DNA of 64,000 nt from Gammaproteobacteria bacterium CG_4_10_14_0_2_um_filter_38_22 (GCA_002793195.1 PFPT01000044.1:1-64000); one strand, 5' to 3'; numbered from the stretch's first letter, positions 10,216 to 20,228 are shown. Translations and numbers: made by a program. The notes: generated by a model not told the origin, from the sequence alone.

Positions 10216-10821
10216 ATGAACATCATCGAAGGTAATCTTTTGACATTATTACTTCAAATTATTCGGCTTGTTTTCAACGCTTATATTCTTATTTTATTGT
10301 TGCGTTTTTTATTTCAAAAAATACAAGTCAGTTGGCATAATCCGATTTCACAATTTATTATCAAGCTTACCGAAAAACCACTACAACCTTTTCGAAAAAT
10401 AGTACGCGGTGTTGCGGGTTTTGATTTATCGATCATATTGTTCGCTGTTATCTTACAACTGGTCGAAAGTATTTTATTTTTTGGTTTGTTATTAAATGGT
10501 AAATTTCCCCATCTTCTAGGCGTCTTAATTATTACCATTGCCAGCATACTCAATAAATTCATGGATATTTATTTTTACGCCATCATCATTGGTGCGATTG
10601 CAAGTTGGATTCCCTCGCTTCAAAAAAACCCCGCCATGGATGTCGTTTTTAGACTGACTGAACCCATGCTGTCACGCATTCGTCGTATTATTCCCCCTAT
10701 CGCCAACATCGACCTGTCTCCGCTTTTTGCTCTTTTGGGGCTCATGTTATTGACCGCATTGATTATTTCTCCTATGACGTTCATAGGTACAAAATTTATC
10801 TTCCACGCAGTGACATCATAA
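10216..10821 (+). CDS. yggT: YggT family integral membrane protein
   Basis: Small membrane protein of the YGGT family; role not established, though the family is linked to osmotic tolerance and, in some bacteria, to division-site positioning. The 201-residue sequence has two homologous halves (about 10-95 and 100-195), each with hydrophobic helices and the RF.EP.L.P.R-type element (LTEKPLQPFRKIV and LTEPMLSRIRRII). It starts 12 bases after proC, in the conserved yggS-proC-yggT order. Confidence 0.9.
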   Translation: MNIIEGNLLTLLLQIIRLVFNAYILILLLRFLFQKIQVSWHNPISQFIIKLTEKPLQPFRKIVRGVAGFDLSIILFAVILQLVESILFFGLLLNGKFPHLLGVLIITIASILNKFMDIYFYAIIIGAIASWIPSLQKNPAMDVVFRLTEPMLSRIRRIIPPIANIDLSPLFALLGLMLLTALIISPMTFIGTKFIFHAVTS

Positions 10822-10837
10822 AAAAATAGACTATAAT
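10810..10837 (+). promoter_or_regulatory. sigma-70-like promoter, probably giving a leaderless mRNA
   Basis: A -35 element GTGACA (10810-10815) and a perfect -10 TATAAT (10832-10837) are separated by 16 bases. Transcription would begin at about 10844, at or next to the ATG at 10845 of the following gene. No Shine-Dalgarno sequence precedes that ATG. Confidence 0.6.
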
Positions 10838-10844
10838 TTATTGT

Positions 10845-11375
10845 ATGAGAAAAATATCAAACCGCTTTATTATCGTAGTAGCCATTTCTGCCATGGCGTG
10901 GTGTCATTTAAGTTTGGCAGAAACAGCACCCAACCAATATTGCCCAACCATTGCTGAAATCAAAAAAAATAAATCTGCGGGAAATTGGACAGCGCAAACC
11001 CAAGCTGGATTTTGGAAAAGTTATGATGTTTCTTTGGCAACCAATCTAACCCGTTTTGTAGGCGCACAATGGACAGGCGAAAAAATAGGACAAGTCACCT
11101 GTGTGTATGAATCAGAACAACGATTCACTATTCAAGGCAACCCCACTGTTCAACCTACTATTCCAGTCACGCTGGCTTTTCACACGTTAACGTTTCAGCC
11201 CACAGAAGGAAAATGGAAACACGTTAAACCAGGCGTTTATAATTGCTACACCGAACAAGAAAGAGACTGCCCCTTTTTAATTCATACTAAATCGAGCGTT
11301 GGAAATATTTACGATGAAGCAGAATCACTGAAATCAAAAGCGAAGTTAGATACACTCCAGCAACCAACTCACTAA
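10845..11375 (+). CDS. secreted protein, possibly EirA/DUF3757-like
   Basis: A 176-residue protein with a clear signal peptide (positively charged MRKISNR, hydrophobic core, cleavage after about residue 25 at LSLA) and thus periplasmic or secreted. The mature part has cysteines in QYCPTI, VTCVYE, YNCYTE and RDCPFL, plausibly two disulphides, and a predicted beta-rich middle. The CP...W...Y...F...A...C.Y pattern reminds me of the DUF3757 family that includes EirA, a periplasmic Coxiella protein needed for Dot/Icm type IV secretion. This is recognition by pattern only. It has its own promoter and no ribosome site. Confidence 0.45.
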   Translation: MRKISNRFIIVVAISAMAWCHLSLAETAPNQYCPTIAEIKKNKSAGNWTAQTQAGFWKSYDVSLATNLTRFVGAQWTGEKIGQVTCVYESEQRFTIQGNPTVQPTIPVTLAFHTLTFQPTEGKWKHVKPGVYNCYTEQERDCPFLIHTKSSVGNIYDEAESLKSKAKLDTLQQPTH

Positions 11376-11397
11376 TTCATTCAGGAGCTTTTCATTC

Positions 11398-12270
11398 ATG
11401 CGAATTATACGCGGATGTCTTTCGTTGACTTTGTACGCCGCTAATCTGCTGCTGTTGGCTGTTGTCATTTTGCTGGTATCACTGTTCATTTTACCTTTAC
11501 CGCGCAAAGCACGATTTGCAGTACAACGTGATTTTTTACAAAAAACACCTGCTTGGTTTGCCCATATTAACAACTGGATCTCAATGATCTCCACGCGCAA
11601 CCGCTGGGATATATTAGGTACAGGTCAATTAAAAAAAACCGGTTGGTATGTGATGATTTCAAATCATCGTTCATGGTTAGATATCTTGGTCTTAGGTAAT
11701 ATTTTCAATGAAAAAATTCCACCACTTAAATTTTTCATGAAAAAAGAATTATTGTGGCAACTGCCTTTTGCAGGATTAGCTTGCTACGCATTGGGTTATC
11801 CTTTTATGTCTCGTCATTCTCATGCCGCTATTCGCAAAAATCCAAAATTAAAAGGAAAAGATGTCGAAACAACCAAAGCAGCTTGTCATCGATTACGCCA
11901 TTTTCCCAGCACATTAATTAATTTTGCAGAAGGAACGCGATTTACTGAAAAGAAAAAAGAAAGGCAACAATCCCCACTCAAAAATTTATTAAAACCGCAT
12001 GCTGGCGGCGCTATTGTTGTTGTAAATGAACTGCAAGATATTTTATCTGGCATTGTGAGCGTCACCATTTGTTATCCTAAAAAAACACCGACCTTATGGG
12101 AATTTGCTTGCGGTCATTTTGAAAAAATCATTGTTCGTTATGAAGTTATTCCCATTACACCTGATTTATTGGGTGATTATTATCATGATCGTCAATTTCG
12201 AGCGCACATTCAGCAATGGTTTAATGCATTATGGAATAAAAATGATGCGCTGATTGAGAGATTAAAATGA
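11398..12270 (+). CDS. PlsC/YihG-type acyltransferase
   Basis: Membrane-bound 1-acylglycerol-3-phosphate O-acyltransferase family member. The catalytic HX4D motif NHRSWLD and the phosphate-site FAEGTRFT block are both intact, with an N-terminal membrane segment (about 8-35, LYAANLLLLAVVILLVSLF). At 290 residues it resembles YihG/YihG-like acyltransferases rather than the shorter PlsC; in E. coli YihG prefers polyunsaturated or lysophospholipid substrates, so the exact acceptor is uncertain. It overlaps hemC by four bases (ATGA), so it is probably transcribed with the haem genes. Confidence 0.88.
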   Translation: MRIIRGCLSLTLYAANLLLLAVVILLVSLFILPLPRKARFAVQRDFLQKTPAWFAHINNWISMISTRNRWDILGTGQLKKTGWYVMISNHRSWLDILVLGNIFNEKIPPLKFFMKKELLWQLPFAGLACYALGYPFMSRHSHAAIRKNPKLKGKDVETTKAACHRLRHFPSTLINFAEGTRFTEKKKERQQSPLKNLLKPHAGGAIVVVNELQDILSGIVSVTICYPKKTPTLWEFACGHFEKIIVRYEVIPITPDLLGDYYHDRQFRAHIQQWFNALWNKNDALIERLK

Positions 12271-13178
12271 AAAAAAATCACATCCGCATCGCCACTCGCA
12301 AAAGTAAACTCGCTTTATGGCAAGCCCATTTTATAAAATCCAAACTTGAAGAAAAACATCCTGAACTCAACATCACGCTCATTGGCATCACAACCGAAGG
12401 GGATCAAGAACAAGATATTCCTTTAACTGAGATTGGTGGGAAATCTGTTTTTGTAAAGGCACTTCAAAGTGCGCTACTTAAAAATGAAGCCGATATTGCT
12501 GTTCATAGTATTAAAGATATGTCGGTTTACCCAACAGAAAAATTAGTTATCGCAGCCATTTGTGAACGCGCTGATGCACGCGATGCATTTTTATCGAATC
12601 ATTATACGGAATTAAATGCCTTGCCACACAATGCGGTTGTCGGCACATCAAGCCCACGACGCGCTGCTTTGGTTAAATCCATTCGTCCTGATATTGAGAT
12701 AAAATTGTTGCGCGGTAATGTAGATACGCGTCTTTCAAAATTAGATGCCAATGAATACGATGCCATTATCTTAGCTGCTGCTGGCGTTATCCGATTAAAT
12801 CTTGCTCATCGCATTCGCGCTTATTTTCCTGACGATCTATTCACGCCGGCTATTGGTCAAGGCGCTATTGCAATCGAATGTCGCGAAAAAGATCACTTTA
12901 CACGTGAACTCACTTTGTTTTTGCATCACCTTCCTTCTGCGCAGTGTGTCACAGCTGAGCGCGCAGTGAACCAAATCATCGGCGGGGATTGTCATACCGC
13001 AATCGGCGCTCATGCAAAAATCATTGATGATAAAATACAGTTATCTGCCATGGTTGGCAGCGAAAATGGAGAAAAAATTCTCCGTGCTGCAGCAACAGCA
13101 CCTCTAAACACCTCAACACATATTGGAAAAAAAGTCGCTGATGATTTATTACAGCAAGGTGCTACAGACTTAATATGA
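12267..13178 (+). CDS. hemC: hydroxymethylbilane synthase (porphobilinogen deaminase)
   Basis: Polymerises four porphobilinogens to hydroxymethylbilane for haem. The protein (303 residues) has the N-terminal IRIATRKSKLALWQA, the LRGNVDTRLSKL active-site segment and the GGDCHTAIGAH block whose Cys carries the dipyrromethane cofactor. Start is ATG 12267, overlapping the acyltransferase stop. First gene of a hemC-hemD-hemX-hemY cluster. Confidence 0.97.
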   Translation: MKKNHIRIATRKSKLALWQAHFIKSKLEEKHPELNITLIGITTEGDQEQDIPLTEIGGKSVFVKALQSALLKNEADIAVHSIKDMSVYPTEKLVIAAICERADARDAFLSNHYTELNALPHNAVVGTSSPRRAALVKSIRPDIEIKLLRGNVDTRLSKLDANEYDAIILAAAGVIRLNLAHRIRAYFPDDLFTPAIGQGAIAIECREKDHFTRELTLFLHHLPSAQCVTAERAVNQIIGGDCHTAIGAHAKIIDDKIQLSAMVGSENGEKILRAAATAPLNTSTHIGKKVADDLLQQGATDLI

Positions 13179-13187
13179 GCCATATCT

Positions 13188-13910
13188 ATGAAAGCAGATC
13201 TTCGACTATTAAACACACGCCCAGAACATCAATCAAAAAAACTAACCGAACTTGTTGAGTCAATCGGTGGCAGCATTTTTAATTTACCCTTGTTTGAGAT
13301 ACAACCCCTTCAATTTGAGAAACCCAACTTATCCTCATTTAATTATCTGATTTTTTTAAGCGCAAATGCCGTTAATGCTTTTTTTTCAGGTGATAGTGAA
13401 ATAAACATTAAAGGGGAAGTTATCGCTATCGGCTCCGCCACCCAGCGCGCATTAAAAAACAAAAATATACAAAACGTCATTTGCCCTATGCATTTTAGCA
13501 GCGAAGGTATTTTATCTATTCCTGCATTGCAGAACATCGATCAAAAAACCATTTTGATCGTTTGTGGCGAAAACTCAAAGTCATTGCTACCCACAACATT
13601 TACTGCGCGCGGCGCACAAATTAAAATAATGATCTGTTATCGTCGTATTCTGGTTTCCCATGACATGGAAATTATTTTTCCACAACTGGTTGTCAACGCA
13701 ATAAATACGGTTGTTGCAACCAGTTTTGAAAGCTTATCACAGCTTGTTGCCTTGTTTCATGCACCGAAACATAATCAATGGCTCATGCAAAAAAAATTGT
13801 GTGTGGTCAACGAAAAAATGAAAATGGAAGCCATTCACATGGGTTTTCAATCAGTGATGCAATCAAAGGATGCAACAGATGAATCCATTTTGGCTGCAAT
13901 TCAATATTAG
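13188..13910 (+). CDS. hemD: uroporphyrinogen-III synthase
   Basis: Cyclises hydroxymethylbilane with D-ring inversion. HemD sequences diverge strongly; the call rests on length (240 residues), the N-terminal LLNTRPEHQSKKL, the LIFLSANAVNAFF and VVATSFESLSQL segments, and the position 10 bases after hemC and before hemX. Confidence 0.93.
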   Translation: MKADLRLLNTRPEHQSKKLTELVESIGGSIFNLPLFEIQPLQFEKPNLSSFNYLIFLSANAVNAFFSGDSEINIKGEVIAIGSATQRALKNKNIQNVICPMHFSSEGILSIPALQNIDQKTILIVCGENSKSLLPTTFTARGAQIKIMICYRRILVSHDMEIIFPQLVVNAINTVVATSFESLSQLVALFHAPKHNQWLMQKKLCVVNEKMKMEAIHMGFQSVMQSKDATDESILAAIQY

Positions 13911-13949
13911 GAACATGATACAATCAATCAAAAAGCAAAAGGATTTTTT

Positions 13950-14858
13950 ATGTCAACGAATGAATCAATAGGAAATACAAAAAAAAGCAACACCCCTGCG
14001 AGAGCCGCTTCCGTTGTCGCCAGTATTTCAATTATTATCGCGCTTGCATCAGGCGCTATTGGTTTTTTTAATTTTCAAAATGCACAAAAAAGCCAGCAAC
14101 AACTCACACAACAAACACAAACCATTGAGACATTGCAAAAAACAGTTGCCCTACCTCAACATGCACAAAACAAATCTGAAGTCAGCTATCTCATTCATCT
14201 AGCCAACTTACAATTAACATTAGATAAAAATGCGGTGGCTGCAAAAAACACGCTGACGTTAGCGCTATCAAAAACGCATGATAATGACGCACTCAAAACA
14301 GCACTAACGCAAAACATAGCAGCATTAAATGCACTTCCCAAATTAGACACCCCCGTTATTTTTTCACAACTGGCTGAGCTCAATAAAAAAATCTATGCCA
14401 TCTCCTTGTTAAAAGATGCAACAAAAGCGTCTGCTGGTTTACAAAAAGTCATTCAGGATATCCAAACCACCGATACTAAAAACACGCCTTGGTATCATCG
14501 CGTATGGGATCATCTGAAAAGCGTAAAACAATTTTTTATTGTGCGCCACATAGACAGTCGCACCATGCCATTAGTTGATCCTGAATTGGTATTATCTACT
14601 AAATTAAATCTTCAAATGCAAATCACCTTGGCGCAATGGGCTTTACTGCATCATGACCAACCAATCTATCAATCAGCACTACAATCCGTTACTCACACCT
14701 TAAATAATTATTTTTCACTCGCTCCAACAACCGCTTCATTGGTTTCTGAAATTGATGTACTTGAAAAAACAAACATTAACCCGCAATTGCCATCACTTGA
14801 TACCACGCTGTCTCTTTTAGCAAGCTCAAAAACAGCTAGCATGGAGCAAGATCAATGA
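13950..14858 (+). CDS. hemX: HemX-like membrane protein
   Basis: Putative membrane-anchored protein of the HemX family encoded with hemCD and hemY; once annotated as uroporphyrin-III methyltransferase but without a methyltransferase domain. One N-terminal transmembrane helix (about residues 22-42, VVASISIIIALASGAIGFF) is followed by a Gln-rich coiled coil (about 45-75) and an all-helical periplasmic domain. 302 residues. It overlaps hemY by four bases. Confidence 0.88.
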   Translation: MSTNESIGNTKKSNTPARAASVVASISIIIALASGAIGFFNFQNAQKSQQQLTQQTQTIETLQKTVALPQHAQNKSEVSYLIHLANLQLTLDKNAVAAKNTLTLALSKTHDNDALKTALTQNIAALNALPKLDTPVIFSQLAELNKKIYAISLLKDATKASAGLQKVIQDIQTTDTKNTPWYHRVWDHLKSVKQFFIVRHIDSRTMPLVDPELVLSTKLNLQMQITLAQWALLHHDQPIYQSALQSVTHTLNNYFSLAPTTASLVSEIDVLEKTNINPQLPSLDTTLSLLASSKTASMEQDQ

Positions 14859-15547
14859 AAAAAATATTATTTCTGTTTTTAATTTTATTAACGGCCATCG
14901 GTATTGGATTTTTAATTCATAAAAATCCGGGTTACGTTATCGTGTCATACGAAGGCTGGATTGTTACAACCAGTATTTGGATTGCTCTCATCACCTTATT
15001 TTTAGCTTTCTGTGTTTTATATTTTTTCATGCGTGCCATAAAAAATATTGCTTTGATTTCTAAGAGGCTTGCGCATAGAAAAAAATTCAAATTTGCACAA
15101 AAATATCAACGCTGCATCACCCAAGGTATTACTTCCATCGCACAAGGTGAGTTCAAAAATGCTGAGAAATATTTTCTAAAATCGAATCATTATGCCGCTT
15201 CTTTTACAAACTACCTATTGGCTGCGAAAGCAGCGCATGATGAGCAACGCTTTGAAAAACGTGATGATTATTTACAAAAAGCGCTTGCCATTGATCCAAA
15301 AGCACGTTTTGCTATCACATTATCACAAGCGCGTTTTTACTTAGAATCAGATCAAATCGATGAGGCCTTGGGTATTTTAAAACAGCTTTATCAAAAAGAA
15401 CCGAAAAATAAACTTATTTTATCGTCACTTAAATCCGTTTACATGAGAACAAATGATACACAAGCCATGCATTTCATTTTGCCACAACTCAAAAAATACA
15501 AACTTATTAGCACCAATGAAATTGCCATGCTAAATTCAAAAATGTAG
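14855..15547 (+). CDS. hemY: HemY-like TPR membrane protein
   Basis: Two transmembrane helices (about residues 5-22 and 38-65) followed by a tetratricopeptide-like helical domain (AEKYFLKSNHYAA, YLQKALAIDPKARF). This is the proteobacterial HemY found after HemX, not the protoporphyrinogen oxidase of the same name. At 230 residues it is well short of the E. coli protein (398), lacking much of the C-terminal TPR region. Function in tetrapyrrole metabolism is inferred only from the conserved gene order. Confidence 0.85.
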   Translation: MKKILFLFLILLTAIGIGFLIHKNPGYVIVSYEGWIVTTSIWIALITLFLAFCVLYFFMRAIKNIALISKRLAHRKKFKFAQKYQRCITQGITSIAQGEFKNAEKYFLKSNHYAASFTNYLLAAKAAHDEQRFEKRDDYLQKALAIDPKARFAITLSQARFYLESDQIDEALGILKQLYQKEPKNKLILSSLKSVYMRTNDTQAMHFILPQLKKYKLISTNEIAMLNSKM

Positions 15548-15584
15548 CTTTATTTTTACTATACTTATTCATAGGGGTGATCTT

Positions 15585-16049
15585 ATGAGTATTCTTCATG
15601 TTGAACCAACACGCATCGCACAATGGCGAACGCTGGTCATTGAAGGCCAAGAAAAATCAGGCTTTCAATTAAATGAAGGCATGGAAAGTTATGTGGTTAT
15701 GACACTCGATGCTTACACAACTGAAATCAATTTATCTTCTGCCGTACTGGCCATTGATTTTCTAAAAAATGTTCACGTTACATCAACGCTCGCGATGCAC
15801 GCACTACGTGAAGTAGGTGATCAATGTTTGATTTTATCCGGGCTATTCCCACAACGTGTTTTACGAAAAAATGTATCGGAACATTATTTTATTCAACTGG
15901 GAAAAAACGCCTATCATGTTTTATCTTATGCATCGATAGCGAAGCAGTTAGACCACTCATTATTTTTTCAGTTGTTTGAAAGTTTTTCAGAATTAACTCA
16001 GGTATTAAAAGCGATGCGGCTTGGCAATAATACCATGCCGACACATTAA
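15585..16049 (+). CDS. unknown 154-aa protein after hemY
   Basis: I do not recognise this protein. It is soluble-looking, mixed alpha/beta, with no signal peptide, membrane helix or clear motif. It follows hemY by 37 bases with a GGGGTGATCTT ribosome-site region before the ATG, so it is likely expressed, possibly from the hem operon. The codon use resembles its neighbours. Confidence 0.75.
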   Translation: MSILHVEPTRIAQWRTLVIEGQEKSGFQLNEGMESYVVMTLDAYTTEINLSSAVLAIDFLKNVHVTSTLAMHALREVGDQCLILSGLFPQRVLRKNVSEHYFIQLGKNAYHVLSYASIAKQLDHSLFFQLFESFSELTQVLKAMRLGNNTMPTH

Positions 16050-16101
16050 TTAACCATTATCTCAATGAAAATGGGTTTTAAAAACACTCACTTGAATTTT
16101 G

Positions 16102-16184
16102 TTAACCGTTAACCAAAAAAATATTCATATCAAATTTTTAAAATTCAAAAATAACTTTCTTTCTGGGGTCTGTTTAACGGTTAA
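16102..16184. repeat. 11-bp inverted repeat between convergent genes
   Basis: TTAACCGTTAA at 16102-16112 and its exact reverse complement TTAACGGTTAA at 16174-16184 flank 61 AT-rich bases in the gap between the 154-aa protein gene and rho, which converge. It may act as a transcription end signal or a protein site; each arm is itself close to palindromic. Confidence 0.4.
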
Positions 16185-16191
16185 TCTATTT

Positions 16192-17457
16192 TTATTTTGA
16201 ATCGCCTTTCATGCTATCAAAAAATTCAGCGTTGGTTTTGGTTAGTTTCAAACGGTCAATTAAAAACTCACTGGCTGCCAGCTCATCCATTGGGTGCAAT
16301 ATTTTGCGAAGAATCCACATTTTTTTCAATTCATCTGGTTTTGTAATCAATTCTTCACGACGCGTACCAGAACGATTAATATTAATCGCGGGGAATACAC
16401 GTCTCTCAGCAATACGACGATCCAAATGAATTTCCATGTTACCGGTACCTTTGAATTCCTCGTAAATCACCTCATCCATTTTCGAGCCGGTATCAACCAA
16501 TGCTGTTGCAATAATAGTAAGACTGCCGCCTTCTTCAATATTACGCGCCGCACCAAAAAAACGTTTTGGTCGTTGCAATGCATTGGCATCAACACCACCT
16601 GTTAACACTTTTCCAGATGAAGGAATCACTGTGTTATAAGCACGACCCAAACGTGTAATGGAATCTAATAAAATCACTACATCTTTCTTATGCTCAACTA
16701 ATCGTTTTGCTTTTTCAATCACCATTTCTGCAACCTGAACATGACGTGCCGCCGGTTCATCAAATGTGCTGGCAACCACTTCACCTTTCACTGAACGTTC
16801 CATTTCAGTAACTTCTTCAGGACGTTCATCGATTAATAACACCATCAAAATACACTCAGGATGATTTTGTGCTATGGAATGCGCGATATTTTGTAACATC
16901 ATGGTTTTACCCGCTTTTGGCGGAGACACGATTAATCCACGCTGACCTTTTCCGATCGGCGATGCCAAATCAATCATACGCGCAGTAATATCTTCGGTTG
17001 AACCATTGCCAATTTCCATCACCAATCGTTCATTTGGAAACAAAGGTGTTAAATTTTCAAACGCGATCTTTCTACGTGTTTTTTCTGGATCATCAAAATT
17101 TGTTTTTTCAATCTCAACTAAAGCGAAATAACGTTCGCCTTGTTTAGGTGGGCGAATTTTTCCTATAATGGTATCGCCAGTGCGTAATGCAAATCGACGA
17201 ATTTGGTTTGGTGATACATAAATATCATCCGGACCTGCTAAGTAAGAGCTGTTTGATGAACGCAAAAAACCAAAACCATCTTGCAAAATCTCAAGAACGC
17301 CATCGCCGTAAATATCTTCACCATTTTTAGCGTGTGTTTTTAAAATCGCAAAGATCATATCTTGCTTGCGCATGCTATTCACATTTTCGATATTGACACT
17401 TTCAGCTAACTGACTTAATTCAGCAGGACTCTTATTGCGTAACTCGGTTAAATTCAT
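16192..17457 (-). CDS. rho: transcription termination factor Rho
   Basis: Hexameric RNA-dependent ATPase that terminates transcription. 421 residues (419 in E. coli). The N-terminal SAP-like helical part and the OSB-fold RNA-binding domain ([22 protein letters not shown]) precede the ATPase with Walker [10 protein letters not shown], Walker [14 protein letters not shown] and the R/Q-loop region. Start is the ATG at 17457. The 236-base gap to trxA holds no gene that I can support. Confidence 0.98.
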   Translation of the reverse strand: MNLTELRNKSPAELSQLAESVNIENVNSMRKQDMIFAILKTHAKNGEDIYGDGVLEILQDGFGFLRSSNSSYLAGPDDIYVSPNQIRRFALRTGDTIIGKIRPPKQGERYFALVEIEKTNFDDPEKTRRKIAFENLTPLFPNERLVMEIGNGSTEDITARMIDLASPIGKGQRGLIVSPPKAGKTMMLQNIAHSIAQNHPECILMVLLIDERPEEVTEMERSVKGEVVASTFDEPAARHVQVAEMVIEKAKRLVEHKKDVVILLDSITRLGRAYNTVIPSSGKVLTGGVDANALQRPKRFFGAARNIEEGGSLTIIATALVDTGSKMDEVIYEEFKGTGNMEIHLDRRIAERRVFPAININRSGTRREELITKPDELKKMWILRKILHPMDELAASEFLIDRLKLTKTNAEFFDSMKGDSK

Positions 17458-17693
17458 AGAAATTGATTACCTTCGGTTAATGTTATACATGTTTTAAAAT
17501 TATGATTTGCACGAAAAATGGGTTCACACTGAAATTGGTTGTTGTTACAAATTTATCGCTTTGGGGAGTAACATCTTGAGATTTATGAGATGATTCTAGT
17601 GGCTTTTTTTGAGGAATGCAAGTGGGATCTGGGGCCTGCGATAATCAATCGTCATTCAAATACAAAACACAGGTCCCAACCCCTAATCACCCA

Positions 17694-18023
17694 TCACGCA
17701 CCTTCTTCCAAGAAAGCAATCAATTGTGACTTACTTAATGCGCCTACTTTATTCGCAACCATCTCACCATTTTTAAACAACATTAAACTGGGTATGCCGC
17801 GAACGCCATATTTTGCTGGTGTTTCTTGATGTTCATCCACATTCACTTTCACAAATTTCACGCGATCAACAAACTGACCAGCCACTTCATCCAGTACAGG
17901 CGCAAGCATACGACAAGGACCACACCACGGCGCCCAAAAATCAACTAATACAGGTAAATCTGAATTCAACACATCCGCTTCAAACTGTTCATCACCTGTG
18001 CTTAGGACTAAATCGCTCATCAA
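17694..18023 (-). CDS. trxA: thioredoxin 1
   Basis: Cytosolic dithiol reductant. The active site [13 protein letters not shown] and the cis-Pro segment [12 protein letters not shown] are typical. 109 residues (109 in E. coli). A GGAG ribosome site sits seven bases before the ATG. It is divergent from tdk and lies upstream of rho in the same direction, the common trxA-rho order. Confidence 0.98.
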   Translation of the reverse strand: MMSDLVLSTGDEQFEADVLNSDLPVLVDFWAPWCGPCRMLAPVLDEVAGQFVDRVKFVKVNVDEHQETPAKYGVRGIPSLMLFKNGEMVANKVGALSKSQLIAFLEEGA

Positions 18024-18039
18024 TAATCTCCATTCGTTA

Positions 18040-18048
18040 TGTTACAAT
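18040..18048 (+). promoter_or_regulatory. extended -10 promoter for tdk
   Basis: TGTTACAAT (18040-18048) fits the extended -10 form TGnTATAAT with one change and lies in the trxA-tdk divergent gap; no good -35 is seen. It would give a leader of about 45 bases before the tdk GTG. Confidence 0.4.
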
Positions 18049-18098
18049 GCGCCCTATCCTAATCAAATTTTTCAAAATACGCAAAAGGGTCGTATCAA

Positions 18099-18716
18099 GT
18101 GGCTAAACTACATTTTTATTACTCAGCAATGAATGCTGGAAAAAGCACTACGTTATTACAATCCAGTTATAACTACAACGAACGCGGCATGGATACTTTA
18201 TTATATACGCCCATTATTGATGATCGATTTGGCACTGGAAAAATAGCCTCTCGTATTGGATTGCAACGCGAAGCCATCCCCATCGATAAGCATTTTGATA
18301 TTTTTGTTTCTGTAAAAAAAGAAGTTGCAAACAACCAAAATGTACATTGCATACTGATTGATGAAGCACAGTTTTTAACAAAAGAACAAGTAGAGCAGCT
18401 CAGCCTCATTTGTGATTTTTTAAATATCCCTGTCTTAACTTACGGTATCCGCTCTGATTTTCGTGGCGAACCATTCGAAGGTAGCGCTTATTTGATGGCA
18501 TGGGCTGATAATATCATTGAATTAAAAACCATTTGTCATTGTGGAAAAAAAGCCACCATGAATTTGCGTATCGATGAAAACGGCTGCGCTGTTGTAGATG
18601 GAGAACAAGTGGATATTGGCGGAAATGAAAAATATATCGCCACCTGTCGCAAGCACTTTCGCCTGAAAAAAACAGGTGAGATAAAAAGGAAAACAACGGC
18701 AGACACGCTGACCTAA
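18099..18716 (+). CDS. tdk: thymidine kinase
   Basis: Phosphorylates thymidine for dTTP salvage. Walker [15 protein letters not shown], the DEAQFL segment with the catalytic Glu, and the zinc-site parts CHCGKKA and CRKHF are present. 205 residues (205 in E. coli). It begins with GTG at 18099, preceded by AAAAGGG nine bases upstream. The two transporters downstream could supply nucleosides, but that is only a guess from position. Confidence 0.96.
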   Translation: MAKLHFYYSAMNAGKSTTLLQSSYNYNERGMDTLLYTPIIDDRFGTGKIASRIGLQREAIPIDKHFDIFVSVKKEVANNQNVHCILIDEAQFLTKEQVEQLSLICDFLNIPVLTYGIRSDFRGEPFEGSAYLMAWADNIIELKTICHCGKKATMNLRIDENGCAVVDGEQVDIGGNEKYIATCRKHFRLKKTGEIKRKTTADTLT

Positions 18717-18755
18717 CAAACTGCGCATTAAATTGACGATAAACCCAATTTATCC

Positions 18756-18784
18756 TTGCCTCACTTAGGCTGTCTGTGTAGAAT
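18756..18784 (+). promoter_or_regulatory. sigma-70-like promoter before the first MFS gene
   Basis: TTGCCT (18756-18761) and TAGAAT (18779-18784) are separated by 17 bases, about 35 bases upstream of the transporter start. Confidence 0.45.
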
Positions 18785-18818
18785 CGCCCTGGGTTAAATC
18801 ATGTGGAGTAAATATCAC

Positions 18819-20195
18819 ATGCTGACGACATCCGTGCCGCCTAGCTTGTCACCATCTGTCCATAAAAGGAAACTTTTTCAGCGTATGCAGCCCTGGATTG
18901 TTATCTTTTCAGCTTCACTTTTTTTCTTTTTCGAATTCATGCAAGTCAATATGTTCAACGCGATTGATTCATCGCTCTACAAAGCATTCCACCTAAAAGA
19001 CGCTACCGAACTGGGCCAACTGTCCGCTTGTTATATGTATGCCAATGTTTTATTTTTATTTCCTGCTGGCATGATTCTAGATCGTTACTCAACGCGCCTG
19101 ATTATCACCCTTTCCATGTTTGTTTGTGTTGCGTGTGCATTTTTATTTTCATTTACCACCGCATTATGGCAAGCAGAAGTATGTCGCTTGCTTACTGGCG
19201 TTGCTGGTTCATTTTGTTTATTAAGCTGTGTTCGCTTTGCATCACGTTGGTTTTCAGCAAGACAAATGGCTTTGGTTATCGGCTTGATTGTTACGTTTGC
19301 CATGATTGGCGGCATGATTGCACAAACCCCTTTCACCAAACTAACGGAACTATATGGATGGCGAAATACACTGCGTCTTGATGCGCTATCAGGTCTATTT
19401 ATGTTAGCCATCATCATCATTTTTGTTCGTGATTATCCACCTGGCACAAAAGCATTTTTTGAAGAACAACAAGCGGCATTAGAAAGAATTGGTTTTTGGC
19501 ATGCCTTAAAAAAGGTAATTTCAAATTCACAAAATTGGTTGGGTGGTGCTTTTATTTCTCTTATCAATTTACCCATTTTTTTATTGGGCTCAACCTGGGG
19601 CGGTTGGTATCTTGTACAAACACAACATCTATCTGCAATGGATGCTTCATATGTTATTTCCATGATTTTTTTCGGCATGATTATTGGCTCACCCACCATT
19701 GGTTGGATGTCAGATAAATTAGGGCAACGCAAAATCCCGATGATTATTGGTGCCATTACTTCTATCGCCGTGATTTTAATTATTATGTACTGGCCATCTC
19801 CTTCACTTTATACACTCTTAATTTTGTTTTTTATGTTGGGCTACGTTGTGAGCTCACAAATTTTAGGATATCCGCTCATCGCTGAAAGTAATTCAGCGAT
19901 ATTAACGGGTGCAGCAGAAGGATTAGCATCTATGTTGATTATGGCAGGCGGTTTCTTTATTCCCTTATTTCCAAAGCTACTCGATCTAGACTGGAATCAT
20001 CAAATGCATCATAACGTACCGCTTTATTCGCTTTTTGATTATCACATTGCTTTTTTAATCATGCCGCTGGCATTTGTTATTGCTTTGATCTGCGCATCCC
20101 TTATTCATGAAACACATTGTCGTGCGCTAGAAGAAACATCATCAGATGATTCCCTTGAAATGAAATTGGCACAAGACAGCATGATGCTGCGATAA
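18819..20195 (+). CDS. MFS transporter (first of a tandem pair)
   Basis: Twelve-helix major facilitator of about 458 residues. The loop 2-3 motif AGMILDRYSTR and the loop 8-9 copy GWMSDKLGQRK are diagnostic of MFS. I take the ATG at 18819, with GGAG ten bases upstream, though ATG 18801 is in frame. It resembles the many amino-acid/nucleoside MFS carriers of Legionellales (Pht-like), but the substrate cannot be read from the sequence. The C-terminal tail is acidic (EETSSDDSLEMK). Confidence 0.85.
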   Translation: MLTTSVPPSLSPSVHKRKLFQRMQPWIVIFSASLFFFFEFMQVNMFNAIDSSLYKAFHLKDATELGQLSACYMYANVLFLFPAGMILDRYSTRLIITLSMFVCVACAFLFSFTTALWQAEVCRLLTGVAGSFCLLSCVRFASRWFSARQMALVIGLIVTFAMIGGMIAQTPFTKLTELYGWRNTLRLDALSGLFMLAIIIIFVRDYPPGTKAFFEEQQAALERIGFWHALKKVISNSQNWLGGAFISLINLPIFLLGSTWGGWYLVQTQHLSAMDASYVISMIFFGMIIGSPTIGWMSDKLGQRKIPMIIGAITSIAVILIIMYWPSPSLYTLLILFFMLGYVVSSQILGYPLIAESNSAILTGAAEGLASMLIMAGGFFIPLFPKLLDLDWNHQMHHNVPLYSLFDYHIAFLIMPLAFVIALICASLIHETHCRALEETSSDDSLEMKLAQDSMMLR

Positions 20196-20228
20196 AAATA
20201 ATCTCTATATTGTTATGACGAGGTAATC

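Noticed and set aside
17458-17693. A small gene between trxA and rho
   Set aside because: Frames there have no ribosome site or coding pattern; looked like shadows.
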